This document shows, piece by piece, positions 1-8,922 of a DNA stretch of 64,000 nt (position 1 is the stretch's first letter; every line of letters starts with the position of its first letter). The DNA comes from an uncultured bacterium (GTDB taxonomy: Bacteria > Bacteroidota > Bacteroidia > Bacteroidales > Bacteroidaceae). The stretch is from contig CAMHUC010000002.1 in the NCBI GenBank assembly GCA_946188155.1, positions 1 to 64,000 on the forward strand, written 5' to 3'. The notes under the pieces are model-generated. The model was not told the origin of the DNA and did no database searches. It worked only from the letters and a program-made list of their open reading frames with translations. The position numbers and the translations under genes were made by a program.

Positions 1-2
1 CT

Positions 3-1220
3 CTCGGCTTTCTCTATTTCCCTATCCGCGACTATGACCAGCGATTGCTCGAACAGGCACGTAGGGAGTATGAAGCCTATGCCCAGCAGCAGGCGGTCAA
101 GAAAGACGGGGATGCGGCGGAACAGGCTGAAAAACCTCGCCTGATGCAGACGGTTATCTCTGATTTCACTCAGGAGGCCATGCTGAGCATCCACTATGAC
201 AACCCACGTGGCATCGTCCTACTGGTGGATGAGATAGTATCACTCTTCAACTCCGTAAAGCGGTATAGTACGAAGAGCAATCTGATAGAGGATCTGCTCT
301 CTGCCTATAGCGGCCAGCAGTTGAAGGCTGTCCGTAAGTCCGAGGTGTTCCCCATCTGCATCCCCCATCCTTGTATCAACCTCATCGGTGGCATCCAGAC
401 CAACCTACTCGATGAGATTTTCCGCAAGGAGTATGTGGCCAACGGACTCACAGACCGCTTCCTGTTTGTTTTCCCCAAGAACAAGAAGATTCCCAAGTGG
501 CAGATTGGTATCGGACAGGAGAAACAACCTGATACGATGGGCAAGTGGTCCTACTATATCAATAAGGTGCTGAATATTCCCTGTCCGCTGAGAGAGGACG
601 GAATAACACCCCAGCCTGTGGTGTTGGATTTCTCCGATGATGCCAGAACCTACTTCTACAACTGGAACAACAGCATCATTGATGAAGTAAATGGTATCGA
701 GGATGACAATGAGGTGGAGAGCCGGAAAGTAAAGCTCAACGGTAATGCTGCACGTCTGGCCTTGATCCTTCAGGTGATGCGATGGGCTGCAGGCGAATGT
801 CAGATGGACTGTATCGACATCACTTCCGTCAAAGGCGCAATCCAGTTGATAGAATACTTTGAGGACTCCTATAAGCGAGTAAATGCTCTCTCAGGGATGG
901 ACGAGCCAAATAGGAACCAGGATCGTTGGCTGGCTATGGTCGGTGACACCTTCACTTCATCCGAGGCAGAGCAGGCTGGACAAAGGACTGGCGTTTCACG
1001 TCGTACGGTGTTCTCTTCCCTTAAAAGACTATGCGAAACCACACCTCCTGTATTACAGAAGGTAAAACAAGGCGTTTACGAGAAGGTAGTGAAGCGTTGC
1101 ACAACTGCACTCTGCACTTCTGCACTCTCCGATAGTTCAGAAGATGGCGGTGAAGGGAAAGTGCAAAGTGCAGAAGTGCAAAGTGCAGACAGTGCACAGG
1201 AAGGAGGCGAGGATGAGTGA
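3..1220 (+). CDS. DUF3987-like mobile-element protein, 5' end outside window
   Basis: Frame open from base 3 (LGFLYFPIRDYDQRLLEQARREYEAY...). ATPase-like IVLLVDEIVSLFNS and GGIQTNLLDEIF segments resemble DUF3987 proteins of Bacteroidales mobile elements. Confidence 0.6.
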   Translation, partial: LGFLYFPIRDYDQRLLEQARREYEAYAQQQAVKKDGDAAEQAEKPRLMQTVISDFTQEAMLSIHYDNPRGIVLLVDEIVSLFNSVKRYSTKSNLIEDLLSAYSGQQLKAVRKSEVFPICIPHPCINLIGGIQTNLLDEIFRKEYVANGLTDRFLFVFPKNKKIPKWQIGIGQEKQPDTMGKWSYYINKVLNIPCPLREDGITPQPVVLDFSDDARTYFYNWNNSIIDEVNGIEDDNEVESRKVKLNGNAARLALILQVMRWAAGECQMDCIDITSVKGAIQLIEYFEDSYKRVNALSGMDEPNRNQDRWLAMVGDTFTSSEAEQAGQRTGVSRRTVFSSLKRLCETTPPVLQKVKQGVYEKVVKRCTTALCTSALSDSSEDGGEGKVQSAEVQSADSAQEGGEDE

Positions 1221-2277
1221 TTACAGATTCCATCTGGAGAAATATCGTCCTAACAGCAAGCTTACTTGTCCCCAGTGCAAGAAGCTACGTTGTCTCGTTC
1301 ACTATGTCGATGATCAGGGTATCATCAAGTTCCCAAACTATGTCGGCAGATGTGACCATGAGAACAGTTGCGGGTACCACTATACTCCCAAAGACTATTT
1401 TCATGATAATCCTGATATGAAGCCCAAGGATTGGGACGACGACACTCCTATATATAATAAGGTGGGAACAACGAAAGGGAAGGAAGAGCCCAAGTCCATT
1501 GAACCTTCTTTCATCCCTATGGTATTTGTCAGCAAAAGCCTGTCAGCATACAAGACAAAGAACCCTCTCTACCAATACCTCTGTGGTGTTATCGGCGAAG
1601 ATGAGGTTAAGCGTATCTTCCGCTTGTATCTTGTCGGAACGGGGAACAAATGGGGAGGTTGTACTGTCTTCTGGCAGATTGATACCAATGGTAATGTGAG
1701 GGCAGGCAAACTGATGGGCTATGACAGCAAGACTGGCCATCGGATAAAGGAACCCCAAAGTCAGGTCACTTGGGCGCACTCTGAATTGAAGATAGCGGAT
1801 TTCCATCTGGTACAATGCCTGTTTGGCGAGCACCTTCTTCATGAAAGGCCAACTGCACCCGTCGCTTTGGTGGAGAGTGAGAAGACTGCTCTTATCATGA
1901 CTCACTTCATGCCCGACCTTTTATGGTTGGCTACTGGAGGCAAGAACGGATGCTTCAATGAAAAGGCCGTTCAAGTCCTTCGTAACAGGGATGTGTTTCT
2001 TCTTCCCGATCTTGGTGCCAAGGAGCAATGGCAGCAGAAGGCTCTCATACTCCAGACGCTCTGCAAACGAGTTGTCGTATCTGACTGCATAGAGAAGATT
2101 GCAAACGGCGAACAACGTGAACAAGGCCTTGATGTGGCAGACTTCTTCCTGATGAAGCCAACGGCTCATGAAATCCTGGCAGACATGATAAGACGAAATC
2201 CTGCCGTTGGACTATTGGTGGAGAAACTTGATTTGGAGGTCTGTAATGATGAGGAACCTCAGGATGGTGTGCCGTAA
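1213..2277 (+). CDS. DUF6371/Toprim-like protein with N-terminal Cys-rich zinc-binding segment
   Basis: ATG at 1213 overlaps the previous stop; LTCPQCKKLRCLVHY...GRCDHENSCGYHYTPKDYF and VALVESEKTALIM plus LLPDLGAKEQW (Toprim-like). Confidence 0.6.
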   Translation: MSDYRFHLEKYRPNSKLTCPQCKKLRCLVHYVDDQGIIKFPNYVGRCDHENSCGYHYTPKDYFHDNPDMKPKDWDDDTPIYNKVGTTKGKEEPKSIEPSFIPMVFVSKSLSAYKTKNPLYQYLCGVIGEDEVKRIFRLYLVGTGNKWGGCTVFWQIDTNGNVRAGKLMGYDSKTGHRIKEPQSQVTWAHSELKIADFHLVQCLFGEHLLHERPTAPVALVESEKTALIMTHFMPDLLWLATGGKNGCFNEKAVQVLRNRDVFLLPDLGAKEQWQQKALILQTLCKRVVVSDCIEKIANGEQREQGLDVADFFLMKPTAHEILADMIRRNPAVGLLVEKLDLEVCNDEEPQDGVP

Positions 2278-2579
2278 CGTGCGTGCAGGGAGATAAAGGG
2301 CTTGCCCTTGATATAGCCCACTATAACTACGAGCTTCGCTTTCGTAGTTGTGGGCTCTTCCGAGGGACTCAGGGCTTTGCCCTAAGAACCTACAAGGCTC
2401 TGCCCTTGACCCGTTCAGGACGCTGCCCCGAAACCCCGGCAAGGGCTGTCAGCCCTCTGCAACCTGAGCAGGAAGTGACTCTCTCCCTGCACCCTCCAAT
2501 CAGGGTTACACCCCGATACCCCTTTGGGGAAGATATAGCAATGATATAATAACGTAATGATATAAAACAGTAATGCAAC

Positions 2580-4283
2580 ATGAGTACAATCTCAAAATCA
2601 TCCGACCACGTAAAGCCCTGCAACATCGAGCAGAGTGAACGCCACAACAGACGGGACGCTGATTATATCGCCTCGCTGAACCCACGCACTTTGTATGTGC
2701 GTACCGAACTGAGTCATAACAATGAATCGTATGTGGTACCCGACTTGAAGGGTGTCACCCTCCAGCAGCACTATGATGCCATCAAAGCGATGGTAAAGCA
2801 GAAGACTGGCCGAGCCATGCAGGAGAAGAAGGTAACTGTCATTGGCAAGAATGGTAAACCGAAAGAGCGTAACGGCAGCAGCCCCATCCGTGAGAGTGTG
2901 GTCAATATCAAGCCTGATACCACAATGTCTGACCTCCTGAAGTACACTGAGAAAGTGCGCCAAAGATGGGGAGTCAGAGCCATCCAGATACACATCCACA
3001 AGGATGAAGGACATTATACCAACCCAGATGATCCTTCAACCTGGCAACCTAATCTTCACGCGCACATCATTTGGGATTGGATGAACCACGAAACGGGAAA
3101 GTCCTTTAAACTCGGCAAGAAAGACATGGAAGAACTACAGGATCTGGCAGCAGAGACACTGGAGATGGAGCGTGGCAAACGAAAGTCTGAGACAGGAGCC
3201 GAGCATCTGGAGCGTAACGACTTTATCCTGCAGAAGCAGGAAATGGAGAAACAAGAGAACCAGACTGCGATAGAGAAGCAGAAGAAGGAAATCGATAAGA
3301 TGGCTCATGCCACGCTGTTCGACAAACTTTTCAACTCCAATCTGAGTCCTAATGTCAGAAAGGCGTTTGAAGAGAAGGACACTGCCCACAAGGAGGAAAT
3401 TCGTAAGGCTATCACTGCCGTAGATTCCAATGGGCGCAACCTGGAGTGGAGTAATGGCAAGAAGAAGGGGCAACTACTCACTTGGCCCGAATACATGAGA
3501 GTTCTTGAAAAGAAGCATAGTGACGAAATAGCCCAAATAGAGGCAGACAAGGAATCAGCCATAGCAAAGATAAAGTTGGATACTGATGCTGAGATCCGTA
3601 CAATGAAAGACCAGCTGACTGTCAAGGACGAGAGAATCAAGTCGCTGAATGGTAAGAATTCCAAGCAGGATGAGTCCAACAGACTTCTGAAAGAACGGCT
3701 AAACGCTATAAAGGAAATTCTGTTGGCAGGATTCAGCATGAATTTCAGGAAGGTGATACAGATTATCATTGACCAGTGGAAGGCAGAAGCCAGACACTTC
3801 ACCAAGGAACTGAAAGACTTCCTGTGGAAAGCCATGAGTGGAGAAAAGACCTCAGAAGGGCGCAAGTCTTACGTCAATGATGCCTTCTGGTATGCTAAGA
3901 TAGTAGCCAAGACAGATACAGATTGGAAGCCAGATGAAAAGAAACTGAAGCCTCTTGAAGAGGATGCCAATCGTATTGCAGACGGAACATGGGACGCATA
4001 CCATGAGAGGCATGACCAGATTTTCGATGTAGCCGTCAATGCTCTGGTCGCAATGGGCAACTGTTCATATCAACGGCGATTGAGCAAGGAACAGGCTGCT
4101 GCCATTGAAGCGTACCTGAGTATAGAAGGAGAAGACAGAGACCTGCTTGCCATAGAACTCTGGGATGCTGCCAGTCCCAAGATTGATCACTATTGGCGTG
4201 ATATTACTTTCGATGCTCTCGAAGAACTGCGAACAAAAGAGTTTTATAATCACACAAACAGCAACGGTCTAAAACTATGGTAG
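2580..4283 (+). CDS. MobV-type (Pre/Mob) relaxase
   Basis: IQIHIHKDEGHYTNPDDPSTWQPNLHAHIIWDWMNHETGKSFKL matches the HxDE...HxH relaxase motif, followed by a long coiled coil. Confidence 0.75.
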   Translation: MSTISKSSDHVKPCNIEQSERHNRRDADYIASLNPRTLYVRTELSHNNESYVVPDLKGVTLQQHYDAIKAMVKQKTGRAMQEKKVTVIGKNGKPKERNGSSPIRESVVNIKPDTTMSDLLKYTEKVRQRWGVRAIQIHIHKDEGHYTNPDDPSTWQPNLHAHIIWDWMNHETGKSFKLGKKDMEELQDLAAETLEMERGKRKSETGAEHLERNDFILQKQEMEKQENQTAIEKQKKEIDKMAHATLFDKLFNSNLSPNVRKAFEEKDTAHKEEIRKAITAVDSNGRNLEWSNGKKKGQLLTWPEYMRVLEKKHSDEIAQIEADKESAIAKIKLDTDAEIRTMKDQLTVKDERIKSLNGKNSKQDESNRLLKERLNAIKEILLAGFSMNFRKVIQIIIDQWKAEARHFTKELKDFLWKAMSGEKTSEGRKSYVNDAFWYAKIVAKTDTDWKPDEKKLKPLEEDANRIADGTWDAYHERHDQIFDVAVNALVAMGNCSYQRRLSKEQAAAIEAYLSIEGEDRDLLAIELWDAASPKIDHYWRDITFDALEELRTKEFYNHTNSNGLKLW

Positions 4284-4295
4284 AGCAAAGACTCC

Positions 4296-4320
4296 TGCGC
4301 CAATCACTGAGACTGGCGCA
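4296..4320. terminator. Hairpin between convergent genes
   Basis: TGCGCCA-N11-TGGCGCA just after the relaxase stop; no strong T run. Confidence 0.3.
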
Positions 4321-4346
4321 AGAGTTGACAGAATCCTTCTGTATGG

Positions 4347-4808
4347 TTACCCTTCGCGATATTCTTCCCTCTCGGCAAGAGCCGTCTCCTCTTCGTCAAT
4401 CTCTTGGATGGCCTTGTCGGCTTCATCAGAGAGACCTAAATAGAGGTTTTCGTGATGTACCATTTCCATGCTCAGTTTTTCATACTCCACGCAGATGGCA
4501 TCTGTCAATATATCTAACTCATTCTCTGTGATGCGCTTCTCATCGAAGTGCATACGTCCAACCAGTTTCATGGCTTGCATTTCCAGTTCCATACGCTGTT
4601 GGCGGGTACGCAGGATAAGGGCATGTCGCTCCTTCAGGTGCTGTTGCCGCTGCTGTTGGGCTTCACGCTTGCGTTCTTCTCGTTCCTGCCACTGCTGGTC
4701 GCGACGCTTCAGTTCCTTCCTGTCTCGCCAGAAGAACCAGAGGATAAGGATGGCGGCGGCTGAGAACCACATCACTGCGAATACGGTCATATATGGGCTA
4801 TTCGGCAT
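4347..4808 (-). CDS. Hypothetical protein, one N-terminal TM helix plus charged coiled coil
   Basis: MTVFAVMWFSAAAILILWFFWRDRKELKRRDQQWQEREERKREAQQQ. Confidence 0.55.
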   Translation of the reverse strand: MPNSPYMTVFAVMWFSAAAILILWFFWRDRKELKRRDQQWQEREERKREAQQQRQQHLKERHALILRTRQQRMELEMQAMKLVGRMHFDEKRITENELDILTDAICVEYEKLSMEMVHHENLYLGLSDEADKAIQEIDEEETALAEREEYREG

Positions 4809-4820
4809 AGGTCACCATAC

Positions 4821-4979
4821 TTATGTTAGATGATTCATGCCGTCCTTCCTCAATTCAGGCATATAGCCGTAGTCATCATCATAGCCTGGAACGCCGTTGG
4901 GACTGCCGCAAAGTATCATTGTGCGGTGCTTCAACTCTACCACCTTCATTGATGGCTTCTCATATCGTTTCTTCTTCAT
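4821..4979 (-). CDS. 52-aa small protein with one Cys, absent from the supplied ORF track
   Basis: Hand translation: MKKKRYEKPSMKVVELKHRTMILCGSPNGVPGYDDDYGYMPELRKDGMNHLT*. It sits 13 bp downstream of the 1309-aa gene, same strand. Confidence 0.65.
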   Translation of the reverse strand: MKKKRYEKPSMKVVELKHRTMILCGSPNGVPGYDDDYGYMPELRKDGMNHLT

Positions 4980-4992
4980 TGCTGTGTCCTCC

Positions 4993-7900
4993 TTACTTAA
5001 TTACTACCTTCTTACCATTATTGATATACAATCCCTTCTTCGTGGGTTTGCCGGAGAGTTTGCGACCATTCATGTCGTACCAACCGTCTGTCGTAAACTC
5101 GCCAGTACGGGTATCGAGAGTGCCAATACCTGTCGTCTCACCATTTGCTCCAAGCAGTCGCACGGTGATTGTCTGAGGCATCTCGTCTGTCGGCGATGCA
5201 TGGCGGCTCATGGCACGCGCTCCGTTAAATTCCTCACCGTTCTTATACTTAAGGAAGCATCGAAGCGGAGGCACTGCTGCACCCTCTTTGGCATACACGA
5301 ACTCACCTGCTTTCACCTCAATGCCATCCACAGTCTTGTCCTTCGAGGCAAAACCGTATGCATTGCCTGTGAACGGAGTCGTGCCGTAGGTCAGTCGGGT
5401 GTAGGTGCCGACAAACTGCCAGTCGGTGTTGGTGCTTCCCTCGTTGCTGGTCTCGGTCTTTAGTGTCACCATACCGCCGTTAAGGTCGAATGTTACTTTG
5501 CCGTCTGTCAAGTCGCTCGTTACAGGCTCCACTAGATATGGCGTATTGGCCTGAAGTGGCGAGGGGGGTGTCTGCATCGTGGCAATCCATTGTTCTTCAA
5601 CCTTTTCCACTCCCACGAATTGATAGATTTTTGCACCTGTCAGCGTCATACCGTCTGTCATAGTAAACGGCAACATCAGTGTGGCATATTTGCCATTGGA
5701 GAAGTTGCGCTCCAGTGTCACAGACTTAACCGTGATGGCATCTGGTATGTTCACCGCGTCGTTTGCTGAGCCTGTGAATGTAGCGTAGAATCCGTTTTGA
5801 TCCTGCGTAACCTTCAGTGCACTATCGTCAGATACCGTCTTTGCCGTAATAGTCAGCGTTCCGTTCGTGGTCTCGGTCACAACATAATTACCACTTTCAT
5901 CTTTTGTGGTATTGAGTGTTACCCCAGTAAAGGTCACATCGTAGGTGCCCGTATTCGTACCGCTGCCGCTGGCGGTGACTCCATTGAAGGTCAAACCCTC
6001 CACGCTACTCGTGAAGCCTGTCAAGGTCTGCGCCTCGCCGCTGTATTCCTTCGTGCCGCTGTTAGCGGTCAGAGTAACGCTTGCGGGATTGATGGTGAAC
6101 GTCTTATTCACACTGCCAATCGATGCGTAATTGCCCTTGAATGTAACGGTCACCGTCGCCGTGCCGACATTGGTATTGTTCGTGTAGGAATACTCATAGT
6201 CCGTGCCTTTGGTGAGGCTGAGCGAGCCAGCCAGCACGAGCGGTTCGGGGGTAATCTCGCTGCCAGTGTAGGTCTGGTCGGGAACATTGTCTATAACACC
6301 AACTGTTTTCAGGATAGAAACACTCCACTTATCGTTGCCGACATCGGTCATGGTGATGTCATAGAAGCCCGATTCGCTATTATAATCCACTCTAAAATTC
6401 GTGCCATTTCCATACTCAGGGAATGTCCCTGTGCCGCCGGAATAAGGAATCGTTGCATCGTAGGTATTGTTGTCCAAAAGAAATTTTCTATAGCTGTATC
6501 CATAATCATATTTCAAAATCTTATACGATTGCCCCTGCTGAAGGTTTACCGTAGTCACACCGTCGTAGATGGTGGCCTCCGTAACAAAACTATCTGGTCC
6601 AGAATATCCCCACGCAAACTCCGTCGTGCCATGAACGCCTTGCTCAAACACTGCACTTACCGTCACGTTGCTCTTGGGCATGAAGAAGCTGTTGCCCGTG
6701 GACTCAACGTCGTTGTTCTGAGCGTCCTTTACGACAAGCCTGCTCAGACGGTAGCCGAAGTCGGGCGTGGCGGTGATGGTTACCTTATCGCCATACTTCG
6801 CCGTTGCTGCCGTACATGCTATTGTACCGTGTTCATTGTTGCCGACAATGGTGATGGTGTAGTCGGTGTCGTCCTTCAGTGTGATGGTGCGGCGGTCGCC
6901 GTCCTCGATAATGGTGAAGTAGGTGCTGGCGCTGGCCGTCACATCAGTCTCGGTCTCATTCTCAACATGCATATAGGTCACGCTCTCGGTGATTGCCGAT
7001 GCGTCAACCTTGTCGATGGTATCATAGATTTTGATGGCGCCAATTGTAGCCGTACATCCATAATTGATGGTGCCTTTGCCGAGCCGTGCGTTGACCGTAC
7101 CACCTTTGATTACGATGTCACCAATGGTAGCGGTCTTTACGTTCCCGACCGTTCCCGTGCCGATGCCGTTGCCGCCGCTTGCGGTGACGGTGCCGCCCTC
7201 AATGACGACGCTGCCGCCCGTGGCGTTAGCGTCCCACGTTCTGCCAAGACCGATGCCTGCAGACGCACTTCCGCCTGTGGCATTCAGCGAGCCGCTGCCC
7301 TTGATGGTGAGCGTAGTGCCGGAGCTGCCAATCTGAATGCCTGCTGTTCTATAGATAAGAGTACCATCAAGTGAAGTAACTCCAACAGCATTCTCCCCAA
7401 CAAGCGTAATCTCCGCTGTTCCATCACAGACGATGCCGCCCGTGATAGTCGCATTGTTGAGCGTAATCTCTGCATTGTTTGCAATCGTCACGGTATGGCT
7501 CGTTGCGCCAATAAGTATATTTCCGTCAGCAGCCGTGAAATCACTGTTGGCGGTTGCCAAATAGAGCGTGTTGCTGCTCTCCGTGGTGGCTGTGATGTTG
7601 ATGTCGGCTTCTGCGACGGTCACGGTGTAAATACCGTCGGCATCGGGTTCAAGCGTATTCATGCCGTCGGAAACATTGGTGGCTGCATATCCGAAACTTG
7701 CCGCAAATTTAATGACAGTTCCCGAAATGTACTTGCCATTGCCGTCGGCTGCGTTCGTTGCGCTGACGATTTCCATATTTGCGGGCAGGGTAACAGAATA
7801 AGTAGTTGAGGTAGATGCCGTTACGGTCACATCTGCCGCAGGCACGGTGAAAGTGTAAATTCCGTTTCCTGCATCTGTTAGCGGCACACTGCCATTATTC

Positions 7901-8922
7901 ACTTTGAGAGTGTTTGCGTCTATCAGATGACTGACGGTAAGAGTCACTGTAGCACCGGCAAGCGCCTTATCCACGCTGCTCGTAACAAGACTGCTGATAC
8001 CATCGTCAATCGTGATGGTGCGATAAATCTTGGTGTCTTCTTCCGTTATCTCCGTGGAGCAAGCTTCGTCACTAAAATACTTATGGCACATGGAGCATTG
8101 CCAATACTCGATGTTCACGTCTGTGGCATCGTGGTGTTCGCCCGTGTGGGCAATGATCGGTGCTATAACATCAGACTCGGCAAGTTCAGTTGCGCCCGTC
8201 TCGTCGGTGAAATATTTGCCGTCATTGCGTAAATAACAGTCTCGCTTGATGCCCGTTTCGGTACAGGTCGCAGCCCTTACCGTCAGGTGGGTGTAGTAGA
8301 CATCAGGAGATGAGCCGTAGAACTCCAACTCGCTTAGTATGCTCTGATATGTCGAACCAACATCGTATATTTCAAAGCGGAAGTACTGATACTGATTGTC
8401 GCCGTTGTTGTTGCAGGCAATTTCAAAGCGTGAGCCGTTGCCAAGCGAGGAATTGGAAGAATGAATCATCGTCCATTCATCGCTCTCGTTCTGTTTTGCT
8501 TTTAACGCCCACGATGTAGGTTTCCAATTCTCATTGATCGAATTGTCGTATGTCAGAACATAGCCTTTGGGAATGATAGGCGCATCGGCGTGAAACTCCA
8601 CATAGGCTGGGTCTTCCGTGCCGCCTGCGAAATCATTTGCACTTTCTCCAAGTTTTTTCATTACCCACCACTTTGTCGATGTATTTCCATCGACAAAGTT
8701 TCCATAAGATTTTGTTCCAGCCGTAGCCGTAAAGCCCGTGAACAGCGTGTAGTCAGTGCCGCCCACGGTGATGGTTGATGTCGTTGTCGCCCACGCCGTC
8801 ATGGTCGTGAGCATTGCAAGGACGAGCGTCATGGCCATCCGCCTTGCTGCACCGTATAGCCCAGTGGCTGCTAATGCCGTAAAGAATCGCATAATTGTTA
8901 GTTTTATATTTATCTTATTCAT
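4993..8922 (-). CDS. Large secreted/surface protein (1309 aa): discoidin-like N-terminal region, repeat and MBG-type domains, C-terminal sorting-like tail
   Basis: Signal peptide, FVDGNTSTKWW...YVEFHADAPI discoidin-like segment, DVPDQTYTGSEITPEPLV MBG-type repeats, ending GWYDMNGRKLSGKPTKKGLYINNGKKVVIK. Confidence 0.75.
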   Translation of the reverse strand: MNKINIKLTIMRFFTALAATGLYGAARRMAMTLVLAMLTTMTAWATTTSTITVGGTDYTLFTGFTATAGTKSYGNFVDGNTSTKWWVMKKLGESANDFAGGTEDPAYVEFHADAPIIPKGYVLTYDNSINENWKPTSWALKAKQNESDEWTMIHSSNSSLGNGSRFEIACNNNGDNQYQYFRFEIYDVGSTYQSILSELEFYGSSPDVYYTHLTVRAATCTETGIKRDCYLRNDGKYFTDETGATELAESDVIAPIIAHTGEHHDATDVNIEYWQCSMCHKYFSDEACSTEITEEDTKIYRTITIDDGISSLVTSSVDKALAGATVTLTVSHLIDANTLKVNNGSVPLTDAGNGIYTFTVPAADVTVTASTSTTYSVTLPANMEIVSATNAADGNGKYISGTVIKFAASFGYAATNVSDGMNTLEPDADGIYTVTVAEADINITATTESSNTLYLATANSDFTAADGNILIGATSHTVTIANNAEITLNNATITGGIVCDGTAEITLVGENAVGVTSLDGTLIYRTAGIQIGSSGTTLTIKGSGSLNATGGSASAGIGLGRTWDANATGGSVVIEGGTVTASGGNGIGTGTVGNVKTATIGDIVIKGGTVNARLGKGTINYGCTATIGAIKIYDTIDKVDASAITESVTYMHVENETETDVTASASTYFTIIEDGDRRTITLKDDTDYTITIVGNNEHGTIACTAATAKYGDKVTITATPDFGYRLSRLVVKDAQNNDVESTGNSFFMPKSNVTVSAVFEQGVHGTTEFAWGYSGPDSFVTEATIYDGVTTVNLQQGQSYKILKYDYGYSYRKFLLDNNTYDATIPYSGGTGTFPEYGNGTNFRVDYNSESGFYDITMTDVGNDKWSVSILKTVGVIDNVPDQTYTGSEITPEPLVLAGSLSLTKGTDYEYSYTNNTNVGTATVTVTFKGNYASIGSVNKTFTINPASVTLTANSGTKEYSGEAQTLTGFTSSVEGLTFNGVTASGSGTNTGTYDVTFTGVTLNTTKDESGNYVVTETTNGTLTITAKTVSDDSALKVTQDQNGFYATFTGSANDAVNIPDAITVKSVTLERNFSNGKYATLMLPFTMTDGMTLTGAKIYQFVGVEKVEEQWIATMQTPPSPLQANTPYLVEPVTSDLTDGKVTFDLNGGMVTLKTETSNEGSTNTDWQFVGTYTRLTYGTTPFTGNAYGFASKDKTVDGIEVKAGEFVYAKEGAAVPPLRCFLKYKNGEEFNGARAMSRHASPTDEMPQTITVRLLGANGETTGIGTLDTRTGEFTTDGWYDMNGRKLSGKPTKKGLYINNGKKVVIK

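Noticed and set aside
5797-7374. 525-aa plus-strand ORF
   Set aside because: Antisense to the 1309-aa secreted protein; composition artefact.
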